Position numbers and translations under genes: made by a program. The notes under the pieces are model-generated. The model was not told the origin of the DNA. It saw only the letters and a program-made list of their open reading frames with translations, and made no database searches. From Paraburkholderia caballeronis (GTDB lineage Bacteria; Pseudomonadota; Gammaproteobacteria; Burkholderiales; Burkholderiaceae), in NCBI RefSeq assembly GCF_900104845.1, contig NZ_FNSR01000003.1, positions 248,001 through 312,000 on the forward strand: DNA of 64,000 bases, written 5' to 3'. Shown in pieces: positions 48,575 to 58,269 of this stretch; position 1 is the first letter of the stretch; each line of letters opens with the position of its first letter.

Positions 48575-48863
48575 GAGTATAAGCGGCTAGCGACCGGCTC
48601 ATCGAGGCCGGCAACGTGGGGCATTGCTCTTGGGGCGCATCGTGCGCCCACGCCGATCGGCGCGACCGACCGGCGTTTGAACGGAACCGTCGGGTTCCGC
48701 CAACGAGGAGCGTGCGATGCAGTTGCCCCGTATCTTTTCCGACGTCCTTCATGCCGTCCCGGCAGTCGTGCGCCCGTGCGTGCGCCCATGCTGTGCGCGG
48801 CGCACGCGGTCGCCGGCCGTTCCCGTTGTCGTCCCCCCACGGCTTACATCAGGGAGTTCATCC
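48575..48863 (+). other. long structured leader ahead of the NMT1-type ABC operon
   Basis: If the promoter at 48546 is real, the transcript has a leader of about 290 nt. It contains hairpins GGGCGCA-tcg-TGCGCCC (48633-48649) and CGGAACC-gtc-GGGTTCCG (48682-48699). No gene is convincing, although an open frame runs in from 48717 as an N-terminal extension of the next gene. The leader could hold an RNA regulator; none was recognised with certainty. Confidence 0.4.
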
Positions 48864-49910
48864 ATGCCGATCCTTCAGCCGGTCGTCCGGCGTCTTGCGT
48901 CCTTCATTCGTGCGCGCGTTCGCGGCGGCCGCGCCGCGCGGCGGGCCGCCATCTGTTCAGCCCTCCTTTCGTTCGCGCTGTTCGCGGCCGCTCCCGCGCG
49001 CGCCGCCGACCCGGTGACGGTGCTGACGAGCTGGTACGCGCAGGCCGAGCACGGCGGTTTTTATCAGGCGCTCGCGACCGGCATCTACCGCAAGTACGGT
49101 CTCGACGTGACGATCCGGATGGGCGGCCCGCAGGTCAACGGCATGCAGCTGCTCGCGGCCGGCCGCGCCGATTTCATTCTCGGCTACGACTTCCAGGTGC
49201 TGTCCGGCGTCGAGTCCGGCATTCCGGTGACGACCGTCGCCGCGTCGTTTCAGTTCGATCCGCAGGGGATGCTGACGCACGACGACGTGACGAGCCTCGC
49301 CGGACTGAAGGGCAAGACGATCCTCGTCGCGGGCTCGGGGCAGACCAGCTGGTGGCCGTGGCTGAAGGCGAAGTATGGCTACACCGACGCGCAGACGCGG
49401 CCGTACACGTTCAACCTGCAACCGTTCTTCGCGGACGGCAACGTCGCGATGCAGGCGTATCCGTCGTCCGAGCCGTATCAGGCCGGACAGGCGCACGTGA
49501 ACACGCATTTCTTCCTGTTCGCCGACGACGGTTATCCGCCGTACAACACGACGATCGTCACGATGCGCGACACGGTGAAAGCGAAGCCGGACGTCGTCGC
49601 GCGCTTCGTGAAGGCGTCGATGGAAGGCTGGAAGAGTTATCTGGCCGACCCGGCGCCGGGCAACGCGCTGATCCGCAAGGACAACCCGCAGATGACCGAC
49701 GGCCAGCTCGCCTTCGGCCTCGCGCAGATGAAGAAGCTGCGGCTCGTGACCGGCGGCGATGCGGCGACGCTCGGCATCGGCGCGATGACCGACGCGCGCT
49801 GGCAGAAGACCTACGACTACATGGTCGGCGCGAAGCTGCTGAAGCCGTCGGCCGACTGGCGCAGCGCGTACACGCTGCAGTTCATCCAGACCGCGAAGGT
49901 GATGCCGTAG
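48864..49910 (+). CDS. ABC transporter substrate-binding protein (NMT1/THI5-like)
   Basis: A 348-residue periplasmic protein. A signal peptide (basic N-terminus, ICSALLSFALFAAAPARAA) precedes VTVLTSWYAQAEHGGFYQALATGIYRKYGLDV, the NMT1/THI5 opening. Proteins of this class bind pyrimidines, thiamine precursors, purines and other N-heterocycles. The ATG at 48864 has AGGGAG upstream and gives a normal signal peptide, unlike the longer frame from 48717. It is the first gene of the operon with the Rieske and amidohydrolase genes. Confidence 0.88.
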   Translation: MPILQPVVRRLASFIRARVRGGRAARRAAICSALLSFALFAAAPARAADPVTVLTSWYAQAEHGGFYQALATGIYRKYGLDVTIRMGGPQVNGMQLLAAGRADFILGYDFQVLSGVESGIPVTTVAASFQFDPQGMLTHDDVTSLAGLKGKTILVAGSGQTSWWPWLKAKYGYTDAQTRPYTFNLQPFFADGNVAMQAYPSSEPYQAGQAHVNTHFFLFADDGYPPYNTTIVTMRDTVKAKPDVVARFVKASMEGWKSYLADPAPGNALIRKDNPQMTDGQLAFGLAQMKKLRLVTGGDAATLGIGAMTDARWQKTYDYMVGAKLLKPSADWRSAYTLQFIQTAKVMP

Positions 49911-49953
49911 CCGCGCGGCTCGCGGATGCCTCGCATAACGAAGGAGTCAGACG

Positions 49954-50988
49954 ATGCTGGTGACCCGTCAAAAAGTCCTGCGGCGTTTCTGGTACGCGGT
50001 GATGCCGATGTCGCAGCTCGACAGCGGCCCGCAGCCGTTCACGCTGCTGGGCGAGCCGATCGTGCTGTGGAAGGGCGCGGCCGGCCGGCCGCACGCGCTG
50101 CGCGACCGCTGCTGCCATCGCACCGCGAAGCTGTCGAAGGGGTTCGTCGACGGCGACGGCAATATTGCATGCGGCTATCACGGCTGGACCTACGACTGCA
50201 GCGGCCGCTGCGTGAAGATTCCGCAGTCGGACGGCGGCGCGATTCCGTCGCGCGCCGTCGTGAACGCGTACCGCTGCGAAGCGCGGTACGGCTACGCATG
50301 GGTCGCGCTCGACGAGCCGTTGCAGCCGATCCCCGAGTTTCCGGAGGACGGCGCGCCCGGCTATCGCCGGATCCTGCAGTTCTACGAGCGGTGGAACACG
50401 AGTCCGCTGCGGATGATGGAGAACTCGTTCGACAATTCGCACTTCAGCTTCGTGCACAAAGCGAACTTCGGGCTGTTCGACAATCCGAAGCCGTCGAAGT
50501 ACGAGTTCCGTCCGCACGACTGGGGCTTCGAGGCCGAGACGCACGTGCCGGTGCGCAACCCGCCCGCGAGCCACCGGATCACCGGCACGACTGACGACGT
50601 GACGGAGCGGCATCTGCTGAACCGCTGGTTCATGCCGTTCGCGCGGCGCTTCGGCTGCACGTACCCGGCGAGCGGCGTGCATCACATCATCTACAACTGC
50701 GCGACGCCGATCGACGACCGCACGCTGATGCTGTCGCAATGGCTGTACCGCAACGACACCGACGACGCGTGTTCCGCGCAGGAGCTGATCGACTGGGACC
50801 GGCCGATCACCGACGAGGACCGCGACATTCTGGAGGCGACCGACTACGACGCGTGCATCGACGTGCGGCGCCAGCAGGAATGCCACATGGAGTCTGACCA
50901 GCCTGGCCTGCTGATGCGCCGGATGCTGCTCAAGCTGCTCGCCGACCACGGCGAGGCCGAAGTGTTTCGCGACGAACAGGAGGGCTGA
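49954..50988 (+). CDS. Rieske-type non-heme iron oxygenase, alpha subunit-like
   Basis: A 344-residue oxygenase. The Rieske 2Fe-2S ligands are C53-x-H55 and C73-x2-H76. The mononuclear iron site appears as ENSFDNSHFSFVH (D160, H163, H168). Length and layout match ring-hydroxylating or demethylating Rieske monooxygenases such as those acting on N-methyl or O-methyl groups. No reductase gene is next to it, so electrons must come from an unlinked partner. Neighbours suggest an N-heterocyclic substrate. Confidence 0.9.
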   Translation: MLVTRQKVLRRFWYAVMPMSQLDSGPQPFTLLGEPIVLWKGAAGRPHALRDRCCHRTAKLSKGFVDGDGNIACGYHGWTYDCSGRCVKIPQSDGGAIPSRAVVNAYRCEARYGYAWVALDEPLQPIPEFPEDGAPGYRRILQFYERWNTSPLRMMENSFDNSHFSFVHKANFGLFDNPKPSKYEFRPHDWGFEAETHVPVRNPPASHRITGTTDDVTERHLLNRWFMPFARRFGCTYPASGVHHIIYNCATPIDDRTLMLSQWLYRNDTDDACSAQELIDWDRPITDEDRDILEATDYDACIDVRRQQECHMESDQPGLLMRRMLLKLLADHGEAEVFRDEQEG

Positions 50989-50990
50989 CG

Positions 50991-51824
50991 ATGGATACCG
51001 ACGATCGGGTTCCGGCGGCGGGCGGCGTGCCGCTGCTGTCGGTGCAGCGCGTGGACAAGCGTTATCCGAACGGCACGGTCGCGCTGGAGGACGTGCAGCT
51101 CGCGATCCAGCCGGGCGAGTTCGTGTCGCTGCTCGGGCCATCCGGGTGCGGCAAGAGCACGCTGCTGAAGATGTTCGCGGGCATCGAGACGCCGACGCAC
51201 GGCCATCTGCGCTGGTGGGGGCAGCCGTTCGCGACGGTCGGCTCGCCGGGCCGGCGCATGTCGATGGTGTTCCAGGAGGCGACGCTGATGCCGTGGGCGA
51301 GCGTGGCCGACAACGTGCGGCTGCCGCTCGATCTCGCGCACGTGCCGCGCCGCGAGGCGGACGAGCGCGTCGCCGACGCGCTCGCGGGCGTCGGCCTTGC
51401 GAAGTTCGGCCGCGTGCGGCCGCGCGAGCTGTCGGGCGGCATGCAGATGCGCGCGTCGCTGGCGCGCGCGCTCGTCACCGGGCCGGACCTGCTGCTGCTC
51501 GACGAGCCGTTCGGCGCGCTCGACGAGTTCACGCGCAACCGGCTCGACGCGGACCTGCGCGCGCTGTGGCAGCGCAGCGGGATGACGGTGGTGTTCGTCA
51601 CGCACAGCATCTACGAGGCGGTGTACCTGTCGTCGCGCGTGGTCGTGATGCAGGCGCGGCCGGGCCGCGTGATCGGCGACGTGCGGATCGACGGCCCGCA
51701 GCAACGCGGCGACGACTACCGGATGAGCGAGCCGTTCGTGCAGCACTGCCGCGTGCTGTCCGAGCGCATCGAACACGCGCATCGCGCGGCGGCGCACGAC
51801 GAACCGATGGAGGTGCTGCGATGA
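50991..51824 (+). CDS. ABC transporter ATP-binding protein
   Basis: A 277-residue NitT/TauT-type ATPase with Walker [11 protein letters not shown]-loop FQEATLMPW, signature LSGGMQMR, Walker [14 protein letters not shown] and HSIYEA switch. It begins 2 bp after the Rieske stop and ends overlapping the permease start as ATGA, so it is firmly within the operon. Confidence 0.92.
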   Translation: MDTDDRVPAAGGVPLLSVQRVDKRYPNGTVALEDVQLAIQPGEFVSLLGPSGCGKSTLLKMFAGIETPTHGHLRWWGQPFATVGSPGRRMSMVFQEATLMPWASVADNVRLPLDLAHVPRREADERVADALAGVGLAKFGRVRPRELSGGMQMRASLARALVTGPDLLLLDEPFGALDEFTRNRLDADLRALWQRSGMTVVFVTHSIYEAVYLSSRVVVMQARPGRVIGDVRIDGPQQRGDDYRMSEPFVQHCRVLSERIEHAHRAAAHDEPMEVLR

Positions 51825-52672
51825 CCGGCGACGTGCTCCGCTCCGCTTCCGTCGACGAGGTGCGCGGGCGCGGGTCCGCGCCGCGCCGGCCGCTGCTCGC
51901 GCGGCCCGGCGTCGCGAAGGCGCTCGCGCCGTGGGTCGTCGGCGTCGCCCTGCTCGCGCTGTGGCAGGGCGCGTGCATGCTGTATCGCGTGCCCGCGTAC
52001 CTCGTGCCGTCGCCGTCCGCCATCGTCGCGCAGTTCGCGCAGGACGCGCCGCTGCTGTTCGGCAGCCTGCTCGTCACGCTGAAGATCACGCTGCTCGCGT
52101 TCGTCTGCGCGACGGTGCTCGGCGTCGCGATCGCGCTGCTGTTCGTGCAGAGCCCGCTGATCGAGGCCAGCCTGTTTCCCTACGCGGTGCTGCTGCAGGT
52201 CACGCCGGTCGTCGCGATCGCGCCGCTGATCATCATCTGGGTGAAGGACACGACCGCCGCGCTCGTCGTCTGCGCGACGCTCGTCGCGCTGTTCCCGGTG
52301 ATCTCGAACACGGCGCTCGGGCTGCGCAGCGTGAACCCCGGCCTCGTGAACCTGTTCCGCATCCATCGCGCGACGCGCTGGCAGACGCTCATGCGCCTGC
52401 GCATTCCCTGCGCGCTGCCGTACTTCTTCGGCGGACTCAGGATATCGAGCGGCCTCGCGCTGATCGGCGCGGTCGTCGCGGAATTCGTCGCGGGCACCGG
52501 CGGCAGCGGCGCGGGGCTCGCCTACCAGATCCTGCAAGCCGGGTTCCAGTTGAACATCCCGCGGCTCTTCGCGGCGCTCGCGCTCATCACCGTGACCGGC
52601 GTGCTGCTGTTCGCGGCGACCGTCTGGCTGTCGCGCGTCGCGCTGCGCGGCTGGCACGACAGCGAGTTATAG
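51821..52672 (+). CDS. ABC transporter permease
   Basis: A 283-residue BPD-type permease with about six hydrophobic helices from residue 35 on; the FRIHRATRWQTLMRLRIPCALPY stretch (about 182-204) is the EAA coupling loop. It completes the NMT1-type importer. Its start overlaps the ATPase gene by 4 bp. Confidence 0.9.
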   Translation: MTGDVLRSASVDEVRGRGSAPRRPLLARPGVAKALAPWVVGVALLALWQGACMLYRVPAYLVPSPSAIVAQFAQDAPLLFGSLLVTLKITLLAFVCATVLGVAIALLFVQSPLIEASLFPYAVLLQVTPVVAIAPLIIIWVKDTTAALVVCATLVALFPVISNTALGLRSVNPGLVNLFRIHRATRWQTLMRLRIPCALPYFFGGLRISSGLALIGAVVAEFVAGTGGSGAGLAYQILQAGFQLNIPRLFAALALITVTGVLLFAATVWLSRVALRGWHDSEL

Positions 52673-52726
52673 CCGTTCCGGCCGTAGCGACCCGGCTATG
52701 GCGACCCCGACTTCGAAAGGAGACTC

Positions 52727-54157
52727 ATGAACGAATCCATCCTGATCCGCAACGCCGCCGCGATCATGACCGGCGGCAGCGGCGCCGACGACGACCCCGC
52801 GCGCGCCGCCGGCCCGGACATCCGCATCGTCGGCGACACGATCGACGCGATCGGCGCGCTGAGTCCGCAGCGCGGCGAAACGGTTGTCGACGCGACGGAC
52901 TGCATCGTCTATCCGGCGTGGGTGAACACGCATCACCACCTGTTCCAGTCGCTGCTGAAGGGCGACCGCGCCGGGCTCGACGCGTCGCTGACGCCGTGGC
53001 TCGCGGCGACGCCGTACCGCTTTCGCGCGCAGTTCGACGAACGGCGTTTCCGGCTCGCCGCGCGCATCGGCCTGATCGAACTGGCGCGCTCGGGCTGCGC
53101 GACCGTGGCGGACCACAACTACGTGTATTACCCGGACATGCCGTTCGACAGCTCGGCGATCCTGTTCGACGAGGCCGACAGGCTCGGGCTGCGCTTCGTG
53201 CTGCTGCGGGGCGGCGCGACGCAGACGCGCCAGCTCGAAGCGGAACTGCCGCATGCGTTGCGCGCGGAGTCGTTCGACGCGTATCTCGCGGACATCGAGC
53301 GGCTCGCGCATCGGTATCACGACGCGTCGCCGCGCGCGATGCGCCGCGTCGTCGTCGCGCCGACCACCGTGCTGTATTCGATCTCGCCCGCGCAGATGCG
53401 CGAGACCGCCGCGTTCGCGCGGCGGCTCGGCTTGCGGCTGCACAGCCACCTGTCGGAGACGGTCGGTTATCAGGACAGCGCGTATGCGATGCACCGGCAG
53501 TCGCCGGTCGCGTTCTGCGGCGAGCACGACTGGCTCGGCGACGACGTGTGGTACGCGCACCTGGTGAAACTCGACGTCGACGAAATCGCGCTGCTCGGCG
53601 AAACCGGCACCGGCGTCGCGCATTGTCCGCAGAGCAACGGGCGGCTCGGCAGCGGCATCTGCCCGGTGTACGAGCTGGTGCAGGCGGGCGTGCCGGTGTC
53701 GATCGGCGTGGACGGCGCGGCGTCGAACGAGGCGGCCGACATGATCTCCGAAGTGCACATGGCGTGGCTCGCGCAGCGCGCGCGGGTCGGCATGGCCGCG
53801 CAGCCGCTTTACCGCGGCGGCAGCTTCGAGGGCGGTGCGCATGCGGCGACGGTCGAGGACGCGATCCACTGGGGCACCGCGGGCGGCGCGCGGGTGCTCG
53901 GCCTGCCGGAAGTCGGCCGCGTCGCGCCGGGGTATTCGGCGGACCTCGCGATCTACCGGCTCGACGATCCGCGCTACTTCGGGCTGCACGACCCCGCGAT
54001 CGGGCCGGTCGCGTCCGGCGGCAGGCCGACGCTCGCGGCGCTGTACGCGGCCGGCAGGCGCATCGTGACCGACGACGCGCTCGACGGCGTCGACATGGCC
54101 GAACTGGCCCGCGACGCGCGCGCGGCCGTGAAGGAACTGCTCGACGCCGTTGCCTGA
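52727..54157 (+). CDS. amidohydrolase, 8-oxoguanine deaminase / hydroxyatrazine-hydrolase group
   Basis: A 476-residue TIM-barrel metal-dependent deaminase. The H69-x-H71 pair lies in NTHHHLFQSLLKGDRAGLDASLTPWL, the later histidines in LRLHSHLSE and AHLVKLD, and the aspartate in IGVDGAASNEAADM. The HCPQSNGRLGSGICPV segment is characteristic of the TrzN/AtzA/8-oxoguanine deaminase branch. It would remove an amino (or other) group from a purine or triazine-like ring. With the Rieske enzyme and NMT1 importer it defines a degradative operon for such a compound. Confidence 0.9.
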   Translation: MNESILIRNAAAIMTGGSGADDDPARAAGPDIRIVGDTIDAIGALSPQRGETVVDATDCIVYPAWVNTHHHLFQSLLKGDRAGLDASLTPWLAATPYRFRAQFDERRFRLAARIGLIELARSGCATVADHNYVYYPDMPFDSSAILFDEADRLGLRFVLLRGGATQTRQLEAELPHALRAESFDAYLADIERLAHRYHDASPRAMRRVVVAPTTVLYSISPAQMRETAAFARRLGLRLHSHLSETVGYQDSAYAMHRQSPVAFCGEHDWLGDDVWYAHLVKLDVDEIALLGETGTGVAHCPQSNGRLGSGICPVYELVQAGVPVSIGVDGAASNEAADMISEVHMAWLAQRARVGMAAQPLYRGGSFEGGAHAATVEDAIHWGTAGGARVLGLPEVGRVAPGYSADLAIYRLDDPRYFGLHDPAIGPVASGGRPTLAALYAAGRRIVTDDALDGVDMAELARDARAAVKELLDAVA

Positions 54158-54311
54158 GCGCCCGAGGCGCTGCTGAACCTGGAGAACCCCCCGCACCGCC
54201 GATGCGCTGCGATCGTCACGCCCTCTTGTTACGATCCTATCAATCGCGGTACGATGTTCGCACGGAATGTGTCAGATTTCTTTCGTGTCGCACCAAATCC
54301 AGGTCAGCCGC

Positions 54312-55322
54312 ATGCCTCAAAGCCCTACCCAGACGCCCGCCGTCGTCGCGCTGCACCGCAACGCGGCCGGCGCGTCGGCGCGTAATCCCGGCACGCCGTT
54401 CGACGTCTCGCTGTTCGACGGCGTGCGCGTGAACGCTTCCGCCGTCGAGCGCCGCACCGCGACGCTCGCGACGCGCCGCACGCTGAAGCAAAACCCGCAG
54501 GCCGCGTGGCTGCTGAAGGCGATCACCTGCATCGACCTGACGACGCTGTCCGGCGACGACACCGAGGGCCGCGTGCGGCGGCTGTGCGCGAAGGCGCGCC
54601 AGCCGGTGCGCGACGACCTGCTCGCGGCGCTCGGCATGGCGCCGCACGACATCCGCACCGGCGCGGTGTGCGTGTACCACCGCTTCGTCGCGGCCGCCGT
54701 CGATGCGCTCGCGGGCAGCGGCATCCCGGTCGCGGCGGTGTCGACCGGCTTTCCGGCCGGGCTGAACCCGCATCCGCTGAAGCTGCGCGAGATCGACGCG
54801 TCGGTCGCGGACGGCGCGAGCGAGATCGACATCGTCGTCACCCGCGAATACGTGCTGACCGGCAACTGGCGCGCGCTGTACGACGAGGTGCGCGAGTTCC
54901 GCGCCGCGTGCGGCGACGCGCATCTGAAGGCGATTCTCGCGACCGGCGACATCCGCACGCTGACGAACGTGGCGCGCGCATCGATGGTCTGCATGATGGC
55001 CGGCGCGGACTTCATCAAGACCTCCACCGGCAAGGAAGGCGTGAACGCGACGCTCGACGTGTCGCTCGCGATGGTGCGGATGATCCGCGCGTACGAGGAC
55101 GCGACCGGCCAGCGCGTCGGCTTCAAGCCGGCTGGCGGCGTATCGAGCGCGAAGGCGGTGCTCGGCTACCAGATCCTGATGAAAGAGGAACTCGGGCGCG
55201 CGTGGCTCGAACCGGACCTGTTCCGCATCGGCGCGTCGAGTCTGCTGTCCGACATCGAGCGGCAGCTCGAACATCACGTGAGCGGGCGTTATTCGGCGTT
55301 CCACCGTCACCCGGCAGCTTGA
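54312..55322 (+). CDS. deoC: deoxyribose-phosphate aldolase
   Basis: A 337-residue class I aldolase that splits 2-deoxyribose-5-phosphate into glyceraldehyde-3-phosphate and acetaldehyde. Schiff-base Lys236 lies in DFIKTSTGKEG, the second lysine K272 in GFKPAGGV, and the EIDIVVTREYVLTGNW aspartate is in place. It is longer than E. coli DeoC because of an N-terminal extension of about 70 residues, as in the eukaryote-like DeoC group. The start at 54312 has no strong Shine-Dalgarno; 54267 is an alternative. It is first in the operon. Confidence 0.92.
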   Translation: MPQSPTQTPAVVALHRNAAGASARNPGTPFDVSLFDGVRVNASAVERRTATLATRRTLKQNPQAAWLLKAITCIDLTTLSGDDTEGRVRRLCAKARQPVRDDLLAALGMAPHDIRTGAVCVYHRFVAAAVDALAGSGIPVAAVSTGFPAGLNPHPLKLREIDASVADGASEIDIVVTREYVLTGNWRALYDEVREFRAACGDAHLKAILATGDIRTLTNVARASMVCMMAGADFIKTSTGKEGVNATLDVSLAMVRMIRAYEDATGQRVGFKPAGGVSSAKAVLGYQILMKEELGRAWLEPDLFRIGASSLLSDIERQLEHHVSGRYSAFHRHPAA

Positions 55323-55330
55323 GCACATCC

Positions 55331-57733
55331 ATGAACCACAGCGTAGCGGAGTACTTTGCATCGATGGACTACGGCCCCGCGCCCGAGGACGACCAGCCGG
55401 CGCGCGCATGGCTCGCGCGGCACGCGGACGGCTTCGGCCACTTCGTCGGCGGCGCGTGGCGCGCGGCGCAGGCGGGCGACACGTTCGACACGCGCGAGCC
55501 CGCGACCGGCGCGCGGCTCGCGCGTGTCGCGCAGGGCGGCGACGCCGACGTCGACGCCGCGGTGCGCGCCGCGCGCGCGGCGCAGCCCGCGTGGGCGGCG
55601 GCCGGCGGCGCGGCCCGCGCGCGCCACCTGTATGCGCTCGCGCGGATGGTGCAGCGGCACAGCCGGCTGTTCGCGGTGCTGGAGGCGCTCGACAACGGCA
55701 AGCCGATCCGCGAGACGCGCGACCTCGACGTGCCGCTCGTCGCGCGCCACTTCCTGCATCACGCGGGCTGGGCGCAGCTGCAGGAAGCCGAGTTCGCGGA
55801 CTATGCGCCGCTGGGGGTGATCGGCCAGATCGTGCCGTGGAATTTTCCGCTCCTGATGCTCGCGTGGAAAATCGCGCCCGCGCTCGCGACCGGCAACTGC
55901 GTCGTGCTGAAGCCGGCCGAATACACGCCGCTCACCGCGCTGCTGTTCGCGGAACTCGCGCACGAAGCGGGCCTGCCGCCGGGCGTGCTGAACGTCGTGA
56001 CCGGCGACGGCCGCACGGGCGCGGCGCTCGTCGCGCACGCGGACGTCGACAAGATCGCGTTCACCGGCTCGACCGAAGTGGGCCGGTCGATCCGCGCGGC
56101 GACGGCCGGCACCGGCAAATCGCTGACGCTCGAACTCGGCGGCAAGTCGCCGTTCATCGTGTTCGACGACGCGGACCTCGACGGCGCGGTCGAAGGCGTG
56201 GTCGACGCGATCTGGTTCAACCAGGGGCAGGTGTGCTGCGCGGGTTCGCGTCTGCTCGTGCAGGAGGGCGTCGAAGCGCGTTTCCTCGACAAGCTGCGGC
56301 GGCGGATGACGACGCTGCGCGTCGGCCGCTCGCTCGACAAGGGCATCGACCTCGGCGCGATCGTCGATCCGGTGCAGCTTGAGCGCATCCGTTCGCTGAT
56401 GCAGCGCGGCCGCGACGAAGGCGCGGACGTGTGGCAGCCGCCGCAGGTCGCGCTGCCGGACGGCGGCTGTTATTACCCGCCGACGCTCGTGACCGGCGTC
56501 GGTCCCGCGTCGCTGCTCGCGCAGGAGGAAATCTTCGGGCCGGTGCTGGTGTCGATGAGCTTCCGCACGCCGGACGACGCGGTCGCGCTCGCCAACAACA
56601 CGCGCTACGGGCTCGCCGCGAGCGTGTGGACCGAGACGATCGGGCGCGCGCTCGACATCGCGCCGCGCCTCGCGTGCGGCGTCGTGTGGATCAACGCGAC
56701 CAACCTGTTCGACGCGGCCGTCGGTTTCGGCGGCTATCGCGAATCGGGTTACGGCCGCGAAGGCGGGCGGGAGGGGATTTACGAATATCTGCAACCGCGC
56801 GGATGGCTTAGATTCGACGGGCGTCGCGATGCGTCGCCCGCCGCGGAGCGCGATACCGCGTTGCCGTCGCCATCGTCACAACCGCCACGCGCGCCGGTCG
56901 ATCGCACCGCGAAGCTGTTCGTCGGCGGCAGACAGGTGCGGCCGGACAGCGGTTATTACCTGCCGGTGCATGCGCCGGACGGGCGCGTCGTCGGCGAGGT
57001 CGGCGCGGGCAACCGCAAGGACGTTCGCAACGCGGTCGCGGCCGCGCGCGCGGCGGCGGGCTGGTCGGCCGCGAGCGCGCACAACCGCGCGCAGGTGCTG
57101 TATTACCTCGCGGAGAACCTGTCGATCCGCGCCGACGAATTCGCGCATCAGGCGACGCTGCGCAGCGGCTCGACCGACGCGGCCGCGCGCGCCGAGGTGG
57201 ACGCGGCGGTCGCGCGGCTCTTCACGTACGCCGCGTGGGCCGACAAGTTCGACGGCGCGGTGCATGCGCCGCCGCTGCGCGGCGTCGCGCTCGCGATGCA
57301 CGAGCCGCTCGGCGTGATCGGCATCGCGTGTCCGGACGACGCGCCGCTGCTCGCGCTGGTGTCGCTCGTTGCGCCGGCGCTCGCGATGGGCAACCGCGTG
57401 GTCGTGGCGCCGGGAGCGATGCCGCTTGCCGCGACCGATCTGTACCAGGTCGTCGAGACGTCCGACGTGCCGGCCGGCGTGCTGAACGTCGTGACCGGCG
57501 AGCGCGCGGCGCTCGTCGCGGCGCTCGCGAAGCACGACGACGTCGACGCGCTGTGGTGCTTCGGCACGGCGGACGAAGCGGCGCTCGCCGAGCGCGAGTC
57601 GGTCGGCAACCTGAAGCGCACGTTCGTCGGCCACGGCCGGCGCTTCGACTGGTTCGACCGCGCGTGCGAAGGCCGCGCGTGGCTGCGCGAGGCGGTGCAG
57701 ACGAAAAACATATGGATTCCGTATGGAGACTGA
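55331..57733 (+). CDS. two-domain aldehyde dehydrogenase (ALDH16-like)
   Basis: An 800-residue fusion. The N-terminal domain (about 1-485) is a complete aldehyde dehydrogenase with PWNFPLLML, E268 in LELGGKSP and catalytic C302 in NQGQVCCAGSRL. The C-terminal part (about 510-795) is a second ALDH-like domain keeping the NAD-fold portion (VGGRQVRPDSGYY, KAVFV-type segments) but without a catalytic cysteine loop. This is the ALDH16 architecture. It starts 8 bp after deoC and most likely oxidises the acetaldehyde that DeoC releases. Confidence 0.9.
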   Translation: MNHSVAEYFASMDYGPAPEDDQPARAWLARHADGFGHFVGGAWRAAQAGDTFDTREPATGARLARVAQGGDADVDAAVRAARAAQPAWAAAGGAARARHLYALARMVQRHSRLFAVLEALDNGKPIRETRDLDVPLVARHFLHHAGWAQLQEAEFADYAPLGVIGQIVPWNFPLLMLAWKIAPALATGNCVVLKPAEYTPLTALLFAELAHEAGLPPGVLNVVTGDGRTGAALVAHADVDKIAFTGSTEVGRSIRAATAGTGKSLTLELGGKSPFIVFDDADLDGAVEGVVDAIWFNQGQVCCAGSRLLVQEGVEARFLDKLRRRMTTLRVGRSLDKGIDLGAIVDPVQLERIRSLMQRGRDEGADVWQPPQVALPDGGCYYPPTLVTGVGPASLLAQEEIFGPVLVSMSFRTPDDAVALANNTRYGLAASVWTETIGRALDIAPRLACGVVWINATNLFDAAVGFGGYRESGYGREGGREGIYEYLQPRGWLRFDGRRDASPAAERDTALPSPSSQPPRAPVDRTAKLFVGGRQVRPDSGYYLPVHAPDGRVVGEVGAGNRKDVRNAVAAARAAAGWSAASAHNRAQVLYYLAENLSIRADEFAHQATLRSGSTDAAARAEVDAAVARLFTYAAWADKFDGAVHAPPLRGVALAMHEPLGVIGIACPDDAPLLALVSLVAPALAMGNRVVVAPGAMPLAATDLYQVVETSDVPAGVLNVVTGERAALVAALAKHDDVDALWCFGTADEAALAERESVGNLKRTFVGHGRRFDWFDRACEGRAWLREAVQTKNIWIPYGD

Positions 57734-57795
57734 AGAGGCCCTGCGCAGACCCTGAACGGGCTGCGGCGGACGGACACTGACAGGGAGGAGACACC

Positions 57796-58269
57796 GTGCT
57801 GAAGAATCTGGACCCGCTGTTGAATGCCGATGTGCTGCACGCGCTTGCGTCGATGGGACACGGCGACGATCTGGTGATCTGCGACGCGAACTTTCCGGCC
57901 GATTCGGTCGCGCGTCAGACCGCGCTCGGCCGCGTGCTGCGGATCGACGGCGTGGACGCGCCGCGTGCGGTGCGCGCGGTGCTGTCGCTGCTGCCGCTCG
58001 ACAGTTTCGTCGAGCATCCGGCGCTGCGCATGGAGGTGGTCGGCGAGCCGCACACGCTGCCCGCCGTGCAGCAGGAGGCGCAGCACGAAGTGAACGCGGC
58101 CGAGGGGCGCAGCGTGCCGTTCGGTTCGGTCGAACGTTTCGCGTTCTACGATCTCGCGCGCAAGGCCTACTGCGTGATCGCGACCGGCGAGGAACGCGGC
58201 TACGGCTGCTTCGTGTTCAGGAAGGGCGTGCTGCTCGCGGCGGACGCGCCGCGCGGGGCGCGGCCATGA
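57796..58269 (+). CDS. RbsD/FucU-family sugar mutarotase
   Basis: A 157-residue pyranase/mutarotase. The N-terminal LNADVLHALASMGHGDDLVICDANFP carries the catalytic histidine region, and FAFYDLARKAYCVIATGEERGYGCFVFRKG is the family's C-terminal signature. It interconverts sugar anomers before phosphorylation. The size and FYDLA motif are closer to FucU than to RbsD. Its stop overlaps the kinase start as ATGA. Confidence 0.9.
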   Translation: MLKNLDPLLNADVLHALASMGHGDDLVICDANFPADSVARQTALGRVLRIDGVDAPRAVRAVLSLLPLDSFVEHPALRMEVVGEPHTLPAVQQEAQHEVNAAEGRSVPFGSVERFAFYDLARKAYCVIATGEERGYGCFVFRKGVLLAADAPRGARP

